34,793 bases of DNA from Acidimicrobiaceae bacterium (GCA_003133685.1 PKYQ01000009.1:40843-75635), one strand, 5' to 3'. Shown: positions 1 to 7,973, counted from the stretch's first letter. Notes: a model not told the origin generated them from the letters alone. Numbers and translations: made by a program.

Positions 1-140
1 GCGTGGTCGTGGTCGTCACCGGTGTGGTCGTGGTCGTCACCGGCTTAGTGGTCGTCGTCGTCCACGGCTTAGTGGTCGTCGTCGTCCACGGCTTAGTGGT
101 GGTGGTCGTCGTCCACGGCTTAGTGGTCGTCGTCGTCGTT
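1..140 (-). repeat. 24-bp tandem coding repeat (TTTTTKPW units)
   Basis: Read on the minus strand, the unit is ACG ACG ACG ACC ACT AAG CCG TGG. It occurs about three times and then degrades into ACG/ACC threonine codons with CCGGTG. Units abut without spacers and keep one reading frame, so this is a coding minisatellite and not a CRISPR array. Confidence 0.8.
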
Positions 141-385
141 GGGTGAGTCGTTGTCGTCGAACATTTTGGGGAGAGCGTCGAAGCATTCGACGTAAGAGCC
201 GGAAGCGCGATGAGACTCAGTGTCACCACGGCCACAACGGCCAATGCTGATCGCGAACTCTTGAGCAACCGTGTAGTAGTTGCACGCCACATTCCGACAA
301 ACTGTCGCAAAGTGAAGGTCTGGCCGTCTTCGCGAATGATGCGGATGTTCTTTTTCATATTCTTCAACTCGTTCCGCCCCTGCAT
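1..385 (-). CDS. Secreted threonine-rich repeat protein, N-terminal part (runs off left edge)
   Basis: This reading frame is open from the left edge to an ATG at 385, with further in-frame ATGs at 358 and 292. It encodes a basic N-terminus, a hydrophobic segment (ALAVVAVVTLSLIALPAL) followed by a likely signal-peptidase site near SNAS, then a long Thr tract broken by Lys-Pro-Trp or Lys-Pro-Val. The repeat unit is eight residues, TTTTTKPW, in at least three copies, then more degenerate TTTTTPV units. A strong promoter ends just before ATG 385, so a leaderless start there is possible; ATG 292 would give the most usual signal-peptide length. The Thr/Pro tract is probably an extended, perhaps glycosylated, wall-spanning linker. 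The functional domain lies outside the window and its role is unknown. Confidence 0.7.
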   Translation of the reverse strand, partial: MQGRNELKNMKKNIRIIREDGQTFTLRQFVGMWRATTTRLLKSSRSALAVVAVVTLSLIALPALTSNASTLSPKCSTTTTHPTTTTTTKPWTTTTTTKPWTTTTTKPWTTTTTKPVTTTTTPVTTTTT

Positions 386-390
386 CAGTA

Positions 391-420
391 AAAATAGACG
401 ATTTCCACCTTTTTTGTCAA
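391..420 (-). promoter_or_regulatory. Sigma-A type promoter for the Thr-rich secreted protein
   Basis: On the minus strand a consensus -35 box TTGACA (420-415) is followed by an 18-nt spacer and TATTTT (396-391). The expected transcription start is around 385-383, on the first in-frame ATG, which would make the mRNA leaderless or nearly so. Confidence 0.6.
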
Positions 421-510
421 GTCGTAGTTATTACATTGCGATGACGTTGCGTCCAATGGGTCCCGTCAGACGTCTTGTAGTTAGAAATTCCTTATATCTA
501 AAGGGTTGTG

Positions 511-613
511 AAAGTGTGATGCCACTTTGAGGGGCACGAGAGTGCAGTTTTGAAGGAATTGTTGTTACGGGATTTCGTTGAAATCCCGGCGGGCTGAGAA
601 AAACTCACCGGCC
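511..613 (+). promoter_or_regulatory. Four consecutive hairpins in the intergenic leader
   Basis: The gene-free stretch 386-743 contains four stem-loops in series: AAAGTG/CACTTT (511-528), GCAC-gaga-GTGC with a GNRA-type loop (534-545), a 9-bp stem CGGGATTTC/GAAATCCCG (568-588), and TGAG-aaaaa-CTCA (595-607), the last possibly extended by GGC/GCC. None is followed by a U tract. They may be a structured 5' leader of the EAL gene or a factor-independent stop. The rest of the stretch shows no convincing gene. Confidence 0.4.
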
Positions 614-743
614 TGACATTTCAAAAGATCGGGTTAGGGAAAATGCCTTATCACGATTGCGATTTTTCTCTTGGCACTCAGTTGGTGTTATCGGTGCGAA
701 TTGGTGAGCGAGGAAACTCGCGATTGAATGAGGTCGCGGGGCC

Positions 744-1691
744 GTGAATGCTTTTGATATGGATGTCTCGAGATGGCGTCGTTCACTCAACTTTTTTAGC
801 CCGCCTAGTATCCTCAGCACCGAAGAACTAGTGAACACGCCTACTTTTCTGGGGCCCAAAAAGAAGCGACGTGCAATGGCCGATCAATCTGAATCCTCCC
901 GAGAGTCAGCCGAGGGAGTCGATTATGCGAGAGAACTGAAGAAGGCTCTAGAGGACGATCAGTTTTTCTTGGTGTATCAACCAGAGATTGACTTGCACTC
1001 AAACGCCTTCGTTGGCGTAGAGGCACTTATTCGTTGGCGCCATCCGAAGCGCGGCGTCCTCAGTCCAGATGCTTTCGTACCCGAACTCGAATCCAGTGGA
1101 CTGATATTGGCGGTCGGACGTTGGGCTCTGGCAACGGCGTGCGCGCAGGGCGCCGAGTGGCACGACAAAGGTTTTCGTTTCACCGTGTCGGTCAACATCT
1201 CGGCCCTGCAGTTTGCGTGGAGCGGCTTCGTCAAGGAGGTCGAAGAAGTCATAACGACGAGTCGTTTTCCCGCGGGGCTTCTGGTTCTGGAATTCGCCCA
1301 GGACACCCTGTCGGGTGACGTGACTGATCGTCTCACCGGGCTCACGCAGTTGGGCGTGCGTTTGGCAATCGATGACTTCGAGCCGGGCCAGTCACTTCTG
1401 AGCGATTTGGAGAATCTGCCCATCACGGTACTGAAGCTGGACCGACACTTCGTGGCGACCCTCTCCGACTCGCCAGAAGGAACCGAGCTCGTGCACTCTC
1501 TGGTGGACCTCGCCAAGAAGAGCCAGTTGCAAATCGTGGCGTCGGGGATTGAAGACGCCGAGCAGCGCCAACGCCTTCAGTTGGAAGACGTTGGCGTTGG
1601 TCAGGGCTTCCTCTTCTCCAAGCCTCATGAAGCGGCGGACATCGATCGGTACTTGGAAGACTTCTCGATCTTCTCGGGGAAGCCTCTTTGA
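744..1691 (+). CDS. EAL-domain protein with substituted catalytic residues (c-di-GMP sensor or inactive phosphodiesterase)
   Basis: A single EAL domain occupies about residues 58-308 (numbered from ATG 744). Kept residues are the EAL motif (93-95), N151 in VNIS, E183, the DD pair 210-211, K231 and D233, and Q287. The second Glu of the usual LEITE motif is Gln186. The catalytic-base Glu of the usual AEG motif is Ser267 (ASGIE). The DDFGTG loop reads DDFEPG. In characterised EAL enzymes these positions are needed for hydrolysis, so the protein more likely binds c-di-GMP or a partner than cleaves it. Residues 1-44 look non-domain; ATG 876 (271 residues) is an equally good start. Counterpart by content: EAL-only Rv1357c near Rv1355c. 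Confidence 0.85.
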   Translation: MNAFDMDVSRWRRSLNFFSPPSILSTEELVNTPTFLGPKKKRRAMADQSESSRESAEGVDYARELKKALEDDQFFLVYQPEIDLHSNAFVGVEALIRWRHPKRGVLSPDAFVPELESSGLILAVGRWALATACAQGAEWHDKGFRFTVSVNISALQFAWSGFVKEVEEVITTSRFPAGLLVLEFAQDTLSGDVTDRLTGLTQLGVRLAIDDFEPGQSLLSDLENLPITVLKLDRHFVATLSDSPEGTELVHSLVDLAKKSQLQIVASGIEDAEQRQRLQLEDVGVGQGFLFSKPHEAADIDRYLEDFSIFSGKPL

Positions 1692-1744
1692 GTCGGATTT
1701 CCTCTCGCCGCTGCGCTCCACATCGATGTCGCCTCATTGACGTC

Positions 1745-1765
1745 TGCGCCAGGGAGATTGGCGCA
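1745..1765. terminator. Hairpin between the EAL gene and the kinase gene
   Basis: TGCGCCA (1745-1751) and TGGCGCA (1759-1765) form a perfect 7-bp stem with a 7-nt loop. No T run follows, so it would be a weak intrinsic terminator, or a processing or attenuation site, between two same-strand genes. Confidence 0.35.
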
Positions 1766-1812
1766 CATCGAACACTTCAATCATCTTTCCAACGGCGAAA
1801 CGAAAGTCAGCC

Positions 1813-3858
1813 ATGAGCCCGCGAAAGCCGCCACAGAACGGTGAGTTCAAGGCGCAAAGTCCCGGTCAGTTGAAGGAGGCATCCACGACGCGCGACGCGG
1901 TGCGCCATTCACAACGCATCGCAATACAGCTCCACCAATTGATCGCCGCGTCAATTACGGTCACGACCCTTCGAAGCGAGCAGGAGATTTTAAAAAGTCT
2001 CGCCGGGAGCACTCGTGCCGTTTTCGACGCGGAGGAGTCCGTCGTGTCACTCGACACCGGTTCCGCGGCACCGCTTCGAGGTGTTTCGCGTCGCGGGAAG
2101 AAAACAATCTGCGAAGTACCCACGGACGAGCGGCCTTTCGAGTATCCAACGAACTGGGTGTTGGGAAGCGAAACCCTTCTCGTTAACGATTGGCTCGTGG
2201 CGCCAATCCTGGAGCGACGCGAGCGTGCTCGCGGCGTTGTCGCAGTTCGTCGGGGCGTCGCGTTTGAAGATGAGGACAAGGAGGTTCTCATTCTCCTCGC
2301 TCAAATGGCGTCGAGCGCACTGGGGGCCGTTGAACTCGGTCGAAACGTTCAATCGAGTGAAGCCCGACTTCGCGTATTGATCGAGACCGCCCCGGTCGGC
2401 ATCGTCGAGGCGGATGCCGACGGGCGGGTGCGTTGGTGGAACCGTGCGGCTAGCCATGTATTCGCGTGGCCGGAGTTCAGCGAAGGTCGCGCGGAACTCG
2501 AGTCAAGTTTTCCCGAATCGACCTTGCCCGAACTCCGAGAACTTTGGTCCGACGTATTGCGCGGCGATTCGGCCGACGGGCGCGACTTTGTCGACGTCGA
2601 GATTGCGGGGAAGCTACGCGTATTGAGCGCGTCGGCGGCACTCTTGCCGCCCACGGGGGCTGAGACGCCGGGGATACTCACGTTGATAGATGACGTGACG
2701 AATCACCGCGAGTTAAAGGCCGAGTTGCGCCACGCCTACACGATGGAGATTCGAGGTCAGGTCGCGAGTCGAATCGCGCACGACTTCAACAACCTCCTCA
2801 CGCTGATTTCGGGTTACGCGGAAATCCTCTCGAGCGATCTGGGCGACAACGAACGCGCCGTGCAGATGGTGAAGGAGATCCAGTCGACGGCGTCTCGCGC
2901 TTCGATGTTGACGACGCAGCTGCAGGCAATCGGTCGAACGCGCGAACCGGAACTCGTGGTATTCAATCCTGGGGCGGTCGTTCAGTCCAACGCCGAAGTA
3001 CTCGAACGAATACTCGGTGGGAACATCGAAGTGCATTTCGATCTCGACGGACGAGCTGGCAATGTGCGCGTGGACGCCGATCAATTCGAGCAAATGATTC
3101 TCAACCTCGCGATCAACGCTCGCGACGCCATGCCGCTCGGCGGATCATTGACCATCGCGGTCGCGCCACTCACATTGGACCACGACACCGCCTCTTCGCT
3201 CGGTCTCGTCGAAGATGACTACGTCAATGTGTCGTTCATTGACACCGGCGTTGGGATGGACGAGGAGACCCGCGAACACTGTTTCGATCCACTCTTCACA
3301 ACGAAAGGGCCCTTCAAGGGGACCGGGATGGGACTCGCGGCGGCGAGAAGGCTTGCCGAAGAAAGCCACGGTGCAATCGTGTGCCGGTCCGAACTCGGAC
3401 AGGGCACCTCCTTTGAGATCAAATTTCCCACGGTGGCCGAACAGGTCGACGAACGATCGCAACTCCCTGTGCCAGAACGACCGCGGGGCTCCGCCACGAT
3501 TCTGATCGTGGACGATGACGAGGAAGTGCGACGATTCATGAGTCGCATCCTTGAGCGGAACGGCTACCGGATTACCGAAGCCGATTCCGGCGAACAAGCG
3601 TTGCGAGTGGTCGAAGAGTTCGAAGGAACATTTGATCTGCTCGTCAGTGACGTGGTGATGGGCGAGATGTCGGGACGCGATCTCGCGACGACGTTGCAGT
3701 CGAAATGCCCCGGCCTCCTCGTGCTTCTCGTGTCGGGCACTGCGAACCGAAGCATCCTCGCACAATTGAATAAGGGGGCCAGTGACTTTCTGGCGAAGCC
3801 CTTTAAACCGAGCGACCTCGTTGACCGAGTTCATGACCTGCTCGCCCATCGCTCCTAA
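1813..3858 (+). CDS. Hybrid sensor histidine kinase (GAF-PAS-HisKA-HATPase-REC)
   Basis: The order of domains is a GAF-like sensor (about 40-175), PAS (about 185-300), HisKA with phospho-acceptor His323 in the HDFNNLL H-box, HATPase with N-box (N431, N435), G1 DTGVGM and G2 GTGMGL, and a C-terminal receiver with acidic pocket D567/D568, phospho-acceptor Asp613 and Lys662. There is no transmembrane segment, so it is a cytoplasmic sensor that could bind a small ligand through GAF or PAS. H-boxes of the HDFNNLL kind are typical of hybrid kinases that end in a receiver. It converges on a response-regulator gene 9 bp away, which is a plausible partner though no transfer domain is present. The ribosome-binding site is weak. 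Confidence 0.9.
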   Translation: MSPRKPPQNGEFKAQSPGQLKEASTTRDAVRHSQRIAIQLHQLIAASITVTTLRSEQEILKSLAGSTRAVFDAEESVVSLDTGSAAPLRGVSRRGKKTICEVPTDERPFEYPTNWVLGSETLLVNDWLVAPILERRERARGVVAVRRGVAFEDEDKEVLILLAQMASSALGAVELGRNVQSSEARLRVLIETAPVGIVEADADGRVRWWNRAASHVFAWPEFSEGRAELESSFPESTLPELRELWSDVLRGDSADGRDFVDVEIAGKLRVLSASAALLPPTGAETPGILTLIDDVTNHRELKAELRHAYTMEIRGQVASRIAHDFNNLLTLISGYAEILSSDLGDNERAVQMVKEIQSTASRASMLTTQLQAIGRTREPELVVFNPGAVVQSNAEVLERILGGNIEVHFDLDGRAGNVRVDADQFEQMILNLAINARDAMPLGGSLTIAVAPLTLDHDTASSLGLVEDDYVNVSFIDTGVGMDEETREHCFDPLFTTKGPFKGTGMGLAAARRLAEESHGAIVCRSELGQGTSFEIKFPTVAEQVDERSQLPVPERPRGSATILIVDDDEEVRRFMSRILERNGYRITEADSGEQALRVVEEFEGTFDLLVSDVVMGEMSGRDLATTLQSKCPGLLVLLVSGTANRSILAQLNKGASDFLAKPFKPSDLVDRVHDLLAHRS

Positions 3859-3867
3859 GAGCGACCG

Positions 3868-4575
3868 TTACGTCGCGATTGATTCTGGCTCGAAGCGGTA
3901 CCCGACACCGCGGACCGTCGTAATCCAGCGAGGGTGATCGGGGTCAACCTCAAGTTTCGCGCGAAGTCGACGGATGTGCTCGGTCACGGTGGCCTCGTTC
4001 TGCCACTCACTGGAGGACTCCCACACGTGCTCCAGCAGTTGTTCGCGCGAGAACACCTGTCGAGGGGATCGTGCGAGGAAGGCGAGGAGTGCGAACTCCT
4101 TGGAGGTGAGTTCAAGCAGCGCGCCGCGTAGATGGACTTCGTGCGTGTTCTCGTTAATGAGGAGGTCACCAAAGTGCAGCGTCGGTGCGTCAATGTGCAA
4201 CTGTGCCAAATTGGCGCCGGAACGTCGCAGAACCGATTCGATGCGTGCGGATACTTCTCCTAGAGAGAAGGGTTTCACGATGTAGTCGTCGGCACCAAGT
4301 TTCAACCCGGCAATTCGCTCCGATTCAAGTCCCCGTCCGGTCAGGAAGATCACCGGCACATCACTGATGAGCCGCAGTTCGCGCAAGACGTCGCGGCCAT
4401 CTTCAATTCCAAGGACAATATCCAACAAGACCAAATCCGGTTCCATCGAAGAAGTGGCGCGAACGGCGGCGCCACCGTCGGTGGCGACCAGGACTTCGTG
4501 ACCTTCTCCGGTCAAGAACGTGTCGAGGAGCTTGGTCATCTCGGAGTCGTCATCTACGACCAGAATCTTGGTCAA
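3868..4575 (-). CDS. OmpR/PhoB-family response regulator
   Basis: An N-terminal receiver (KILVVDDDSE, phospho-acceptor in LVLLDIVLG, Lys in IVKPF) is followed by a winged-helix DNA-binding domain with the usual ending TVRGVGYRF. I chose TTG at 4575, giving MTKILVVDD and 235 residues, the normal family length; GGAGAG lies a few bases upstream. A longer reading to 4662 adds 29 residues unlike any receiver. It is a transcription factor activated by phosphorylation. It is convergent with the hybrid kinase, with 9 bp between the stops and only short weak stems there. A direct repeat at 4633-4649 in its own upstream region is a candidate binding site. Confidence 0.92.
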   Translation of the reverse strand: MTKILVVDDDSEMTKLLDTFLTGEGHEVLVATDGGAAVRATSSMEPDLVLLDIVLGIEDGRDVLRELRLISDVPVIFLTGRGLESERIAGLKLGADDYIVKPFSLGEVSARIESVLRRSGANLAQLHIDAPTLHFGDLLINENTHEVHLRGALLELTSKEFALLAFLARSPRQVFSREQLLEHVWESSSEWQNEATVTEHIRRLRAKLEVDPDHPRWITTVRGVGYRFEPESIAT

Positions 4576-4632
4576 ATCTCTCCATCCGTGTTCGCGGCCA
4601 AATTTGTAACAAAACCATGACAATGAGAACTT

Positions 4633-4649
4633 CGTACTTCCGTACTTCG
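4633..4649. promoter_or_regulatory. Tandem CGTACTTC direct repeat upstream of the response regulator
   Basis: CGTACTTC occurs twice head to tail (4633-4640 and 4641-4648), with a partial third CTTC before it. OmpR-family dimers bind direct repeats, so self-regulation is possible. The 8-bp period is shorter than the usual 10-11 bp, so this is tentative. Confidence 0.25.
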
Positions 4650-4678
4650 CTGGTGAAAGCAAACTTCCAGATGACCAG

Positions 4679-4696
4679 TGGTCGACATGTTGACCA
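4679..4696. promoter_or_regulatory. 18-bp near-perfect palindrome in the divergent region
   Basis: TGGTCgACATGTtGACCA is symmetric except for one pair. It lies in the 354-bp gap 4576-4929 between the response regulator and the ThiF-nitroreductase gene, and looks like an operator for a dimeric regulator. The rest of the gap holds a 7-bp stem AGTCGAG/CTCGACT (4787-4810), a possible TATAGT box near 4858 and no convincing gene. Confidence 0.4.
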
Positions 4697-4929
4697 TTCT
4701 ATGGACGCGGCGTGTGATAACCGGTTGTACCGAAAGGAAATCTGCGCGGAACCGGAGTTGGCTCACGACGCAACCTCGGCGCGCCAAGTCGAGTTTTTCG
4801 ACTCTCGACTGAACAAAGTTTGACCGTTCTAGTCCACCAAAATCCAAAGGCGATTCACTATAGTTTCAAGGGAAATGGCGGCAAATCGATGGCCGTCGGC
4901 CTTCGAACGCGGAACGGAAAAGGTGGTCA

Positions 4930-7830
4930 GTGGGCAACTCAATCGGTCGTCGATATAGGTACGGCGCGAGTTTCGTGGACCAAGAATCAGGAGTGCGTTT
5001 CGAAGGTCACCATCCCTTGGAACGACCCGATCTGTGGAAGGTCTATCTCAACGAGGCCGAGGGGATTTTTCGCAGTCGAGGATTTGAGAGTACGTTGCGA
5101 CGCGTCGAACTCGAAGAGGGCAACGGCGTCACGCTGTTCATTCTGGCATTCGACACGGACGGCAATGCCGTCGCCGGTGTGCGTTTTCACGGTCCCCTGG
5201 AGGGAAGTCACCAGGCCGCGATTATCGAAGAGATGGCCTCCTCGCCAGAGATCGGAATGATTCGCGATCTCATTGAACAAGAGATCCGCCTCGGCGCAGT
5301 GGAAATCAAGGGCTTGTGGTCTAAGGGTGCCGCGGTCGTTGGCACTCAACTCCGCACCGCGATGTCGCGTGCGATCACGCACGGGTTGAACTGGCTGGGC
5401 TCGGAGTTCGCTTTCGCCGCGGTATCAGATATGTTGTTGCCGATTGGTGGCCCCACGGGGGCGTTGCAGATCGGAACACAGTGGGTGCCCTTCCCCGACG
5501 AGCGGTACCGAACGGTGGCGGTCTCGTGGAATCGCGGGCGCACGTATGAACTCTCGACGCCCGAGAATCAACAGGCCTATCGACGCGAGGCCGAGCAACT
5601 GCTTCGAGGTCCGTCTCGTTCGGGGGAGGGGCCAATTGAGCCGGCCTCGACGCGCAACCGGGCCAATCGCCCGCTGATCTTGGACGTCGGTGAGCGAGCG
5701 CAACGCGAAGTACTGCGCATCCTTCGCCAGGACTCGGCGCTCCAGATCATCGATCGCCTCTCGGAACAGCGTGAACAACTGGGCGAGATCATTCCTCCAG
5801 TTCCCAAGCCGCTCCTCAATGAAGGTTCGCGCTGGGTCTACTACCCGTGGCGTCGCGCCGTCGTGCGGCTGCTCGCGCCGAAGTCGTTCTCGACACTTCG
5901 CCTCGACCGCAACCGCAACAAGCTGACTCGCGCCGAACAGGCCCGTCAGCGAACGCTACGCATCGGTGTCGTGGGGCTCAGCGCGGGCCATACCATCGCC
6001 CACGTCATTGCGATGGAGGGATTGGCGGGCGAGATGAGACTGGCGGACTTCGACACGCTGGAACTCTCGAACCTGAATCGGATTCCCGCGAGCGTGTTGG
6101 ACCTCGGCGTCAACAAGGCGATAGTCGCCGCCCGACGAATCGCCGAGATCGATCCCTATTTAAGAGTGGTCGTCGAACCGACGGGCGTCCGTCCGGAGAA
6201 CCTGGGTGAGTTCCTCGACGGACTCGATCTCGTCATCGAAGAGTGTGACTCGCTCGACATGAAGTTCCTCGTCCGCGAAGCGGCGCGCGAACGTCAGATA
6301 CCAGTGATCATGGAGACGAGTGACCGCGGTGTGCTCGACGTTGAACGCTTCGACCTCGAACCCGATCGTCCAATCTTCCACGGTCTGCTCGGCGACATGG
6401 ACTCATCCAAGTTGGCCAATCTGACGACGGCGCAAAAAGCTCCGTACGTCATTCGTTTGATTGGCGCCCGCGAGGGGTCCGCACGCGGTGCGGCTTCGCT
6501 CTTAGAAGTCGGCCAGACCATCACCGCCTGGCCCCAACTCGGGAGCGAGATCACTCTTGGTGCGGCGACGGTCGCGGCGGCCGTGCGCAGAATCGGCTTG
6601 GCCGGCGAGCTGCCCTCGGGACGGGTGCGCTTCGACGTCGAAGAGATTCTCGAGAGCCTGGGACCGGTCGAGGTCAACTTAGAAGCCGAAGCCGATCTCT
6701 TCACGCCGCCGCCGGAGGACCCACCGCTCGTGAGTGACGACCCGATCGAGATGATCGTGGACGCCGCGCGACGTGCGCCGTCGGGTGGCAACGTGCAGCC
6801 GTGGCGCTTCGAGGCTGACGAAACGGAGATCCGGTTCTTCATGGTCCCCGACAAGACGTCGACGATGGACGTGGCCCATCGGGCTACGTACGTGGGAATT
6901 GGCGCGGCGCTGTTCAACGCTCGAGTCCAGGCGGCGTCACTGAAGAAGCTCGGTCCGGTGAAGCTCTTTCCCGAAGGCCGCCCGTCGCACCACGTCGCCT
7001 CGATGCAACTCGGGTCCTCGGACGACGTGGCGATCACGCCGCTGCGCGAGTATCTCCACAGCCGATCGTCGAATCGCCGAATCGGTCAGCCGTCTCAGAT
7101 CGAACCGGAGACGGTGTCGACCTTGTCGCGTGGTGTCGAGCGCGAGGGAGCACAACTTCACTTCGCCACCGAGCGTGAGCGCATTAAGGCGGGCGCGGAA
7201 CTGCTCGCCGCGTCCGATCGACTTCGGTTCTTGTTGCCCACCGTGCACCAAGAGATGCTGTCGGAGATCCGCTGGCCGGGTCGCGACACCTTGGACGAAG
7301 GACTCGACGTTCGAACGCTCGAGCTCGACCCGGGTGGTTACGCCGCGCTCGACATCCTCGGACGCGCCGACGTCATGGGCCACCTTTCGGACTGGCGAGC
7401 GGGATCGGCCTTGGGCATGCGGATGCAAGCTTCGGTGATGACCAGCTCGGCCCTCGCAATGATCACCGTCCCTCGCGCCGACCCGATGTGGTACTTGCGA
7501 GGGGGATCGGCGATGGAGAGGTTCTGGCTGACCGCGGAGATGCACGGACTCGCCGTGCAGCCGACCTCACCGGTTTTTCTGTACGCCGTTGACGAATCCG
7601 ACATGCGCGTCATGGCCGGAGAACGCTACCTCGATGAGATGTTCACGCTTTCGGAGCGATTTCACCAATTCTGGGGACTCAGCGACGGCGAGACCGCCGT
7701 CATGGTCTTTCGAGTCTTCCAAGCGCCCCCACCGTCAGTGCACAGCGTGCGCCTGCCTTTGAGCCATGTTTTGAGCCGCGACATCGAATCAATCTCGCCA
7801 ATCGAGCCCTATTCAGTCGAAAAAAGATAA
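4930..7830 (+). CDS. ThiF/E1-like and nitroreductase fusion protein, Rv1355c (MoeY) type
   Basis: Residues about 300-560 form an E1/ThiF adenylation domain: nucleotide loop GVVGLSAGH (346-354), D373/D375 in LADFDTLELSNLNR, and R384. No CxxC zinc pairs are seen. Residues about 603-955 form a nitroreductase domain with the FMN-site signature ARRAPSGGNVQPW (613-625). Residues 1-220 resemble an acyltransferase (GNAT or autoinducer-synthase-like) fold, but I see this only from overall pattern. The known relative Rv1355c was named MoeY by ThiF similarity; its reaction is, to my knowledge, unproven. The start is GTG 4930, with AGGTGG just upstream. Its placement beside c-di-GMP enzymes suggests a link to that signal, for example a flavin-dependent modification under c-di-GMP control. 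Confidence 0.88.
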   Translation: MGNSIGRRYRYGASFVDQESGVRFEGHHPLERPDLWKVYLNEAEGIFRSRGFESTLRRVELEEGNGVTLFILAFDTDGNAVAGVRFHGPLEGSHQAAIIEEMASSPEIGMIRDLIEQEIRLGAVEIKGLWSKGAAVVGTQLRTAMSRAITHGLNWLGSEFAFAAVSDMLLPIGGPTGALQIGTQWVPFPDERYRTVAVSWNRGRTYELSTPENQQAYRREAEQLLRGPSRSGEGPIEPASTRNRANRPLILDVGERAQREVLRILRQDSALQIIDRLSEQREQLGEIIPPVPKPLLNEGSRWVYYPWRRAVVRLLAPKSFSTLRLDRNRNKLTRAEQARQRTLRIGVVGLSAGHTIAHVIAMEGLAGEMRLADFDTLELSNLNRIPASVLDLGVNKAIVAARRIAEIDPYLRVVVEPTGVRPENLGEFLDGLDLVIEECDSLDMKFLVREAARERQIPVIMETSDRGVLDVERFDLEPDRPIFHGLLGDMDSSKLANLTTAQKAPYVIRLIGAREGSARGAASLLEVGQTITAWPQLGSEITLGAATVAAAVRRIGLAGELPSGRVRFDVEEILESLGPVEVNLEAEADLFTPPPEDPPLVSDDPIEMIVDAARRAPSGGNVQPWRFEADETEIRFFMVPDKTSTMDVAHRATYVGIGAALFNARVQAASLKKLGPVKLFPEGRPSHHVASMQLGSSDDVAITPLREYLHSRSSNRRIGQPSQIEPETVSTLSRGVEREGAQLHFATERERIKAGAELLAASDRLRFLLPTVHQEMLSEIRWPGRDTLDEGLDVRTLELDPGGYAALDILGRADVMGHLSDWRAGSALGMRMQASVMTSSALAMITVPRADPMWYLRGGSAMERFWLTAEMHGLAVQPTSPVFLYAVDESDMRVMAGERYLDEMFTLSERFHQFWGLSDGETAVMVFRVFQAPPPSVHSVRLPLSHVLSRDIESISPIEPYSVEKR

Positions 7831-7851
7831 AAAGTGGTGAGAATATTTGGG

Positions 7852-7880
7852 TTTACTTCTTAGATGGCCTGTGTAATAAT
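7852..7880 (+). promoter_or_regulatory. Promoter of the GAF-GGDEF-EAL operon
   Basis: TTTACT (7852-7857), a 16-nt spacer and TAATAAT (7874-7880) match a sigma-A promoter. A start near 7887 would give a leader of about 87 nt before ATG 7974. Confidence 0.5.
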
Positions 7881-7906
7881 CATTGACTGGTAACAAATCA
7901 GCAGTA

Positions 7907-7936
7907 CGGGGGTGGGACCGCGAGGTTCAGCCCCTG
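7907..7936 (+). promoter_or_regulatory. Strong leader hairpin with GCGA tetraloop upstream of the GGDEF-EAL gene
   Basis: The strand folds back over 13 positions: the 5' arm CGGGGGTGGGACC (7907-7919), loop GCGA (7920-7923, GNRA type), and the 3' arm GGTTCAGCCCCTG (7924-7936), with one G-A mismatch and a few wobble pairs. The same GGGGG (7908-7912) could instead pair with CCCCC directly before the start codon (7969-7973). It does not match the c-di-GMP-I consensus as I know it. It could be a leader switch or a terminator for the upstream gene; no T run follows. Confidence 0.4.
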
Positions 7937-7973
7937 ATCCAAGCCTTTATCTGTCGGCGAAGGTAGATCCCCC

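Noticed and set aside
1-140. CRISPR-like repeat array at the left edge
   Set aside because: Units abut without unique spacers, keep a reading frame and encode Thr-Lys-Pro-Trp repeats behind a signal peptide.
210-530. Plus-strand frame of 106 codons
   Set aside because: It is antisense to the secreted Thr-rich gene, which has a promoter and signal peptide, and shows no protein-like pattern.
590-640. TPP riboswitch (contains CTGAGA and a CCTGA-like segment)
   Set aside because: The GGGGTGC and ACCTGATCTGG...AGCGTAGGGA core is absent and the downstream gene is an EAL protein, not a thiamin gene.
7907-7936. Known c-di-GMP-I riboswitch
   Set aside because: The conserved CACGCA...GGCAAACC and ACGCAAAGCC segments are missing, so it is reported only as an unassigned leader hairpin.
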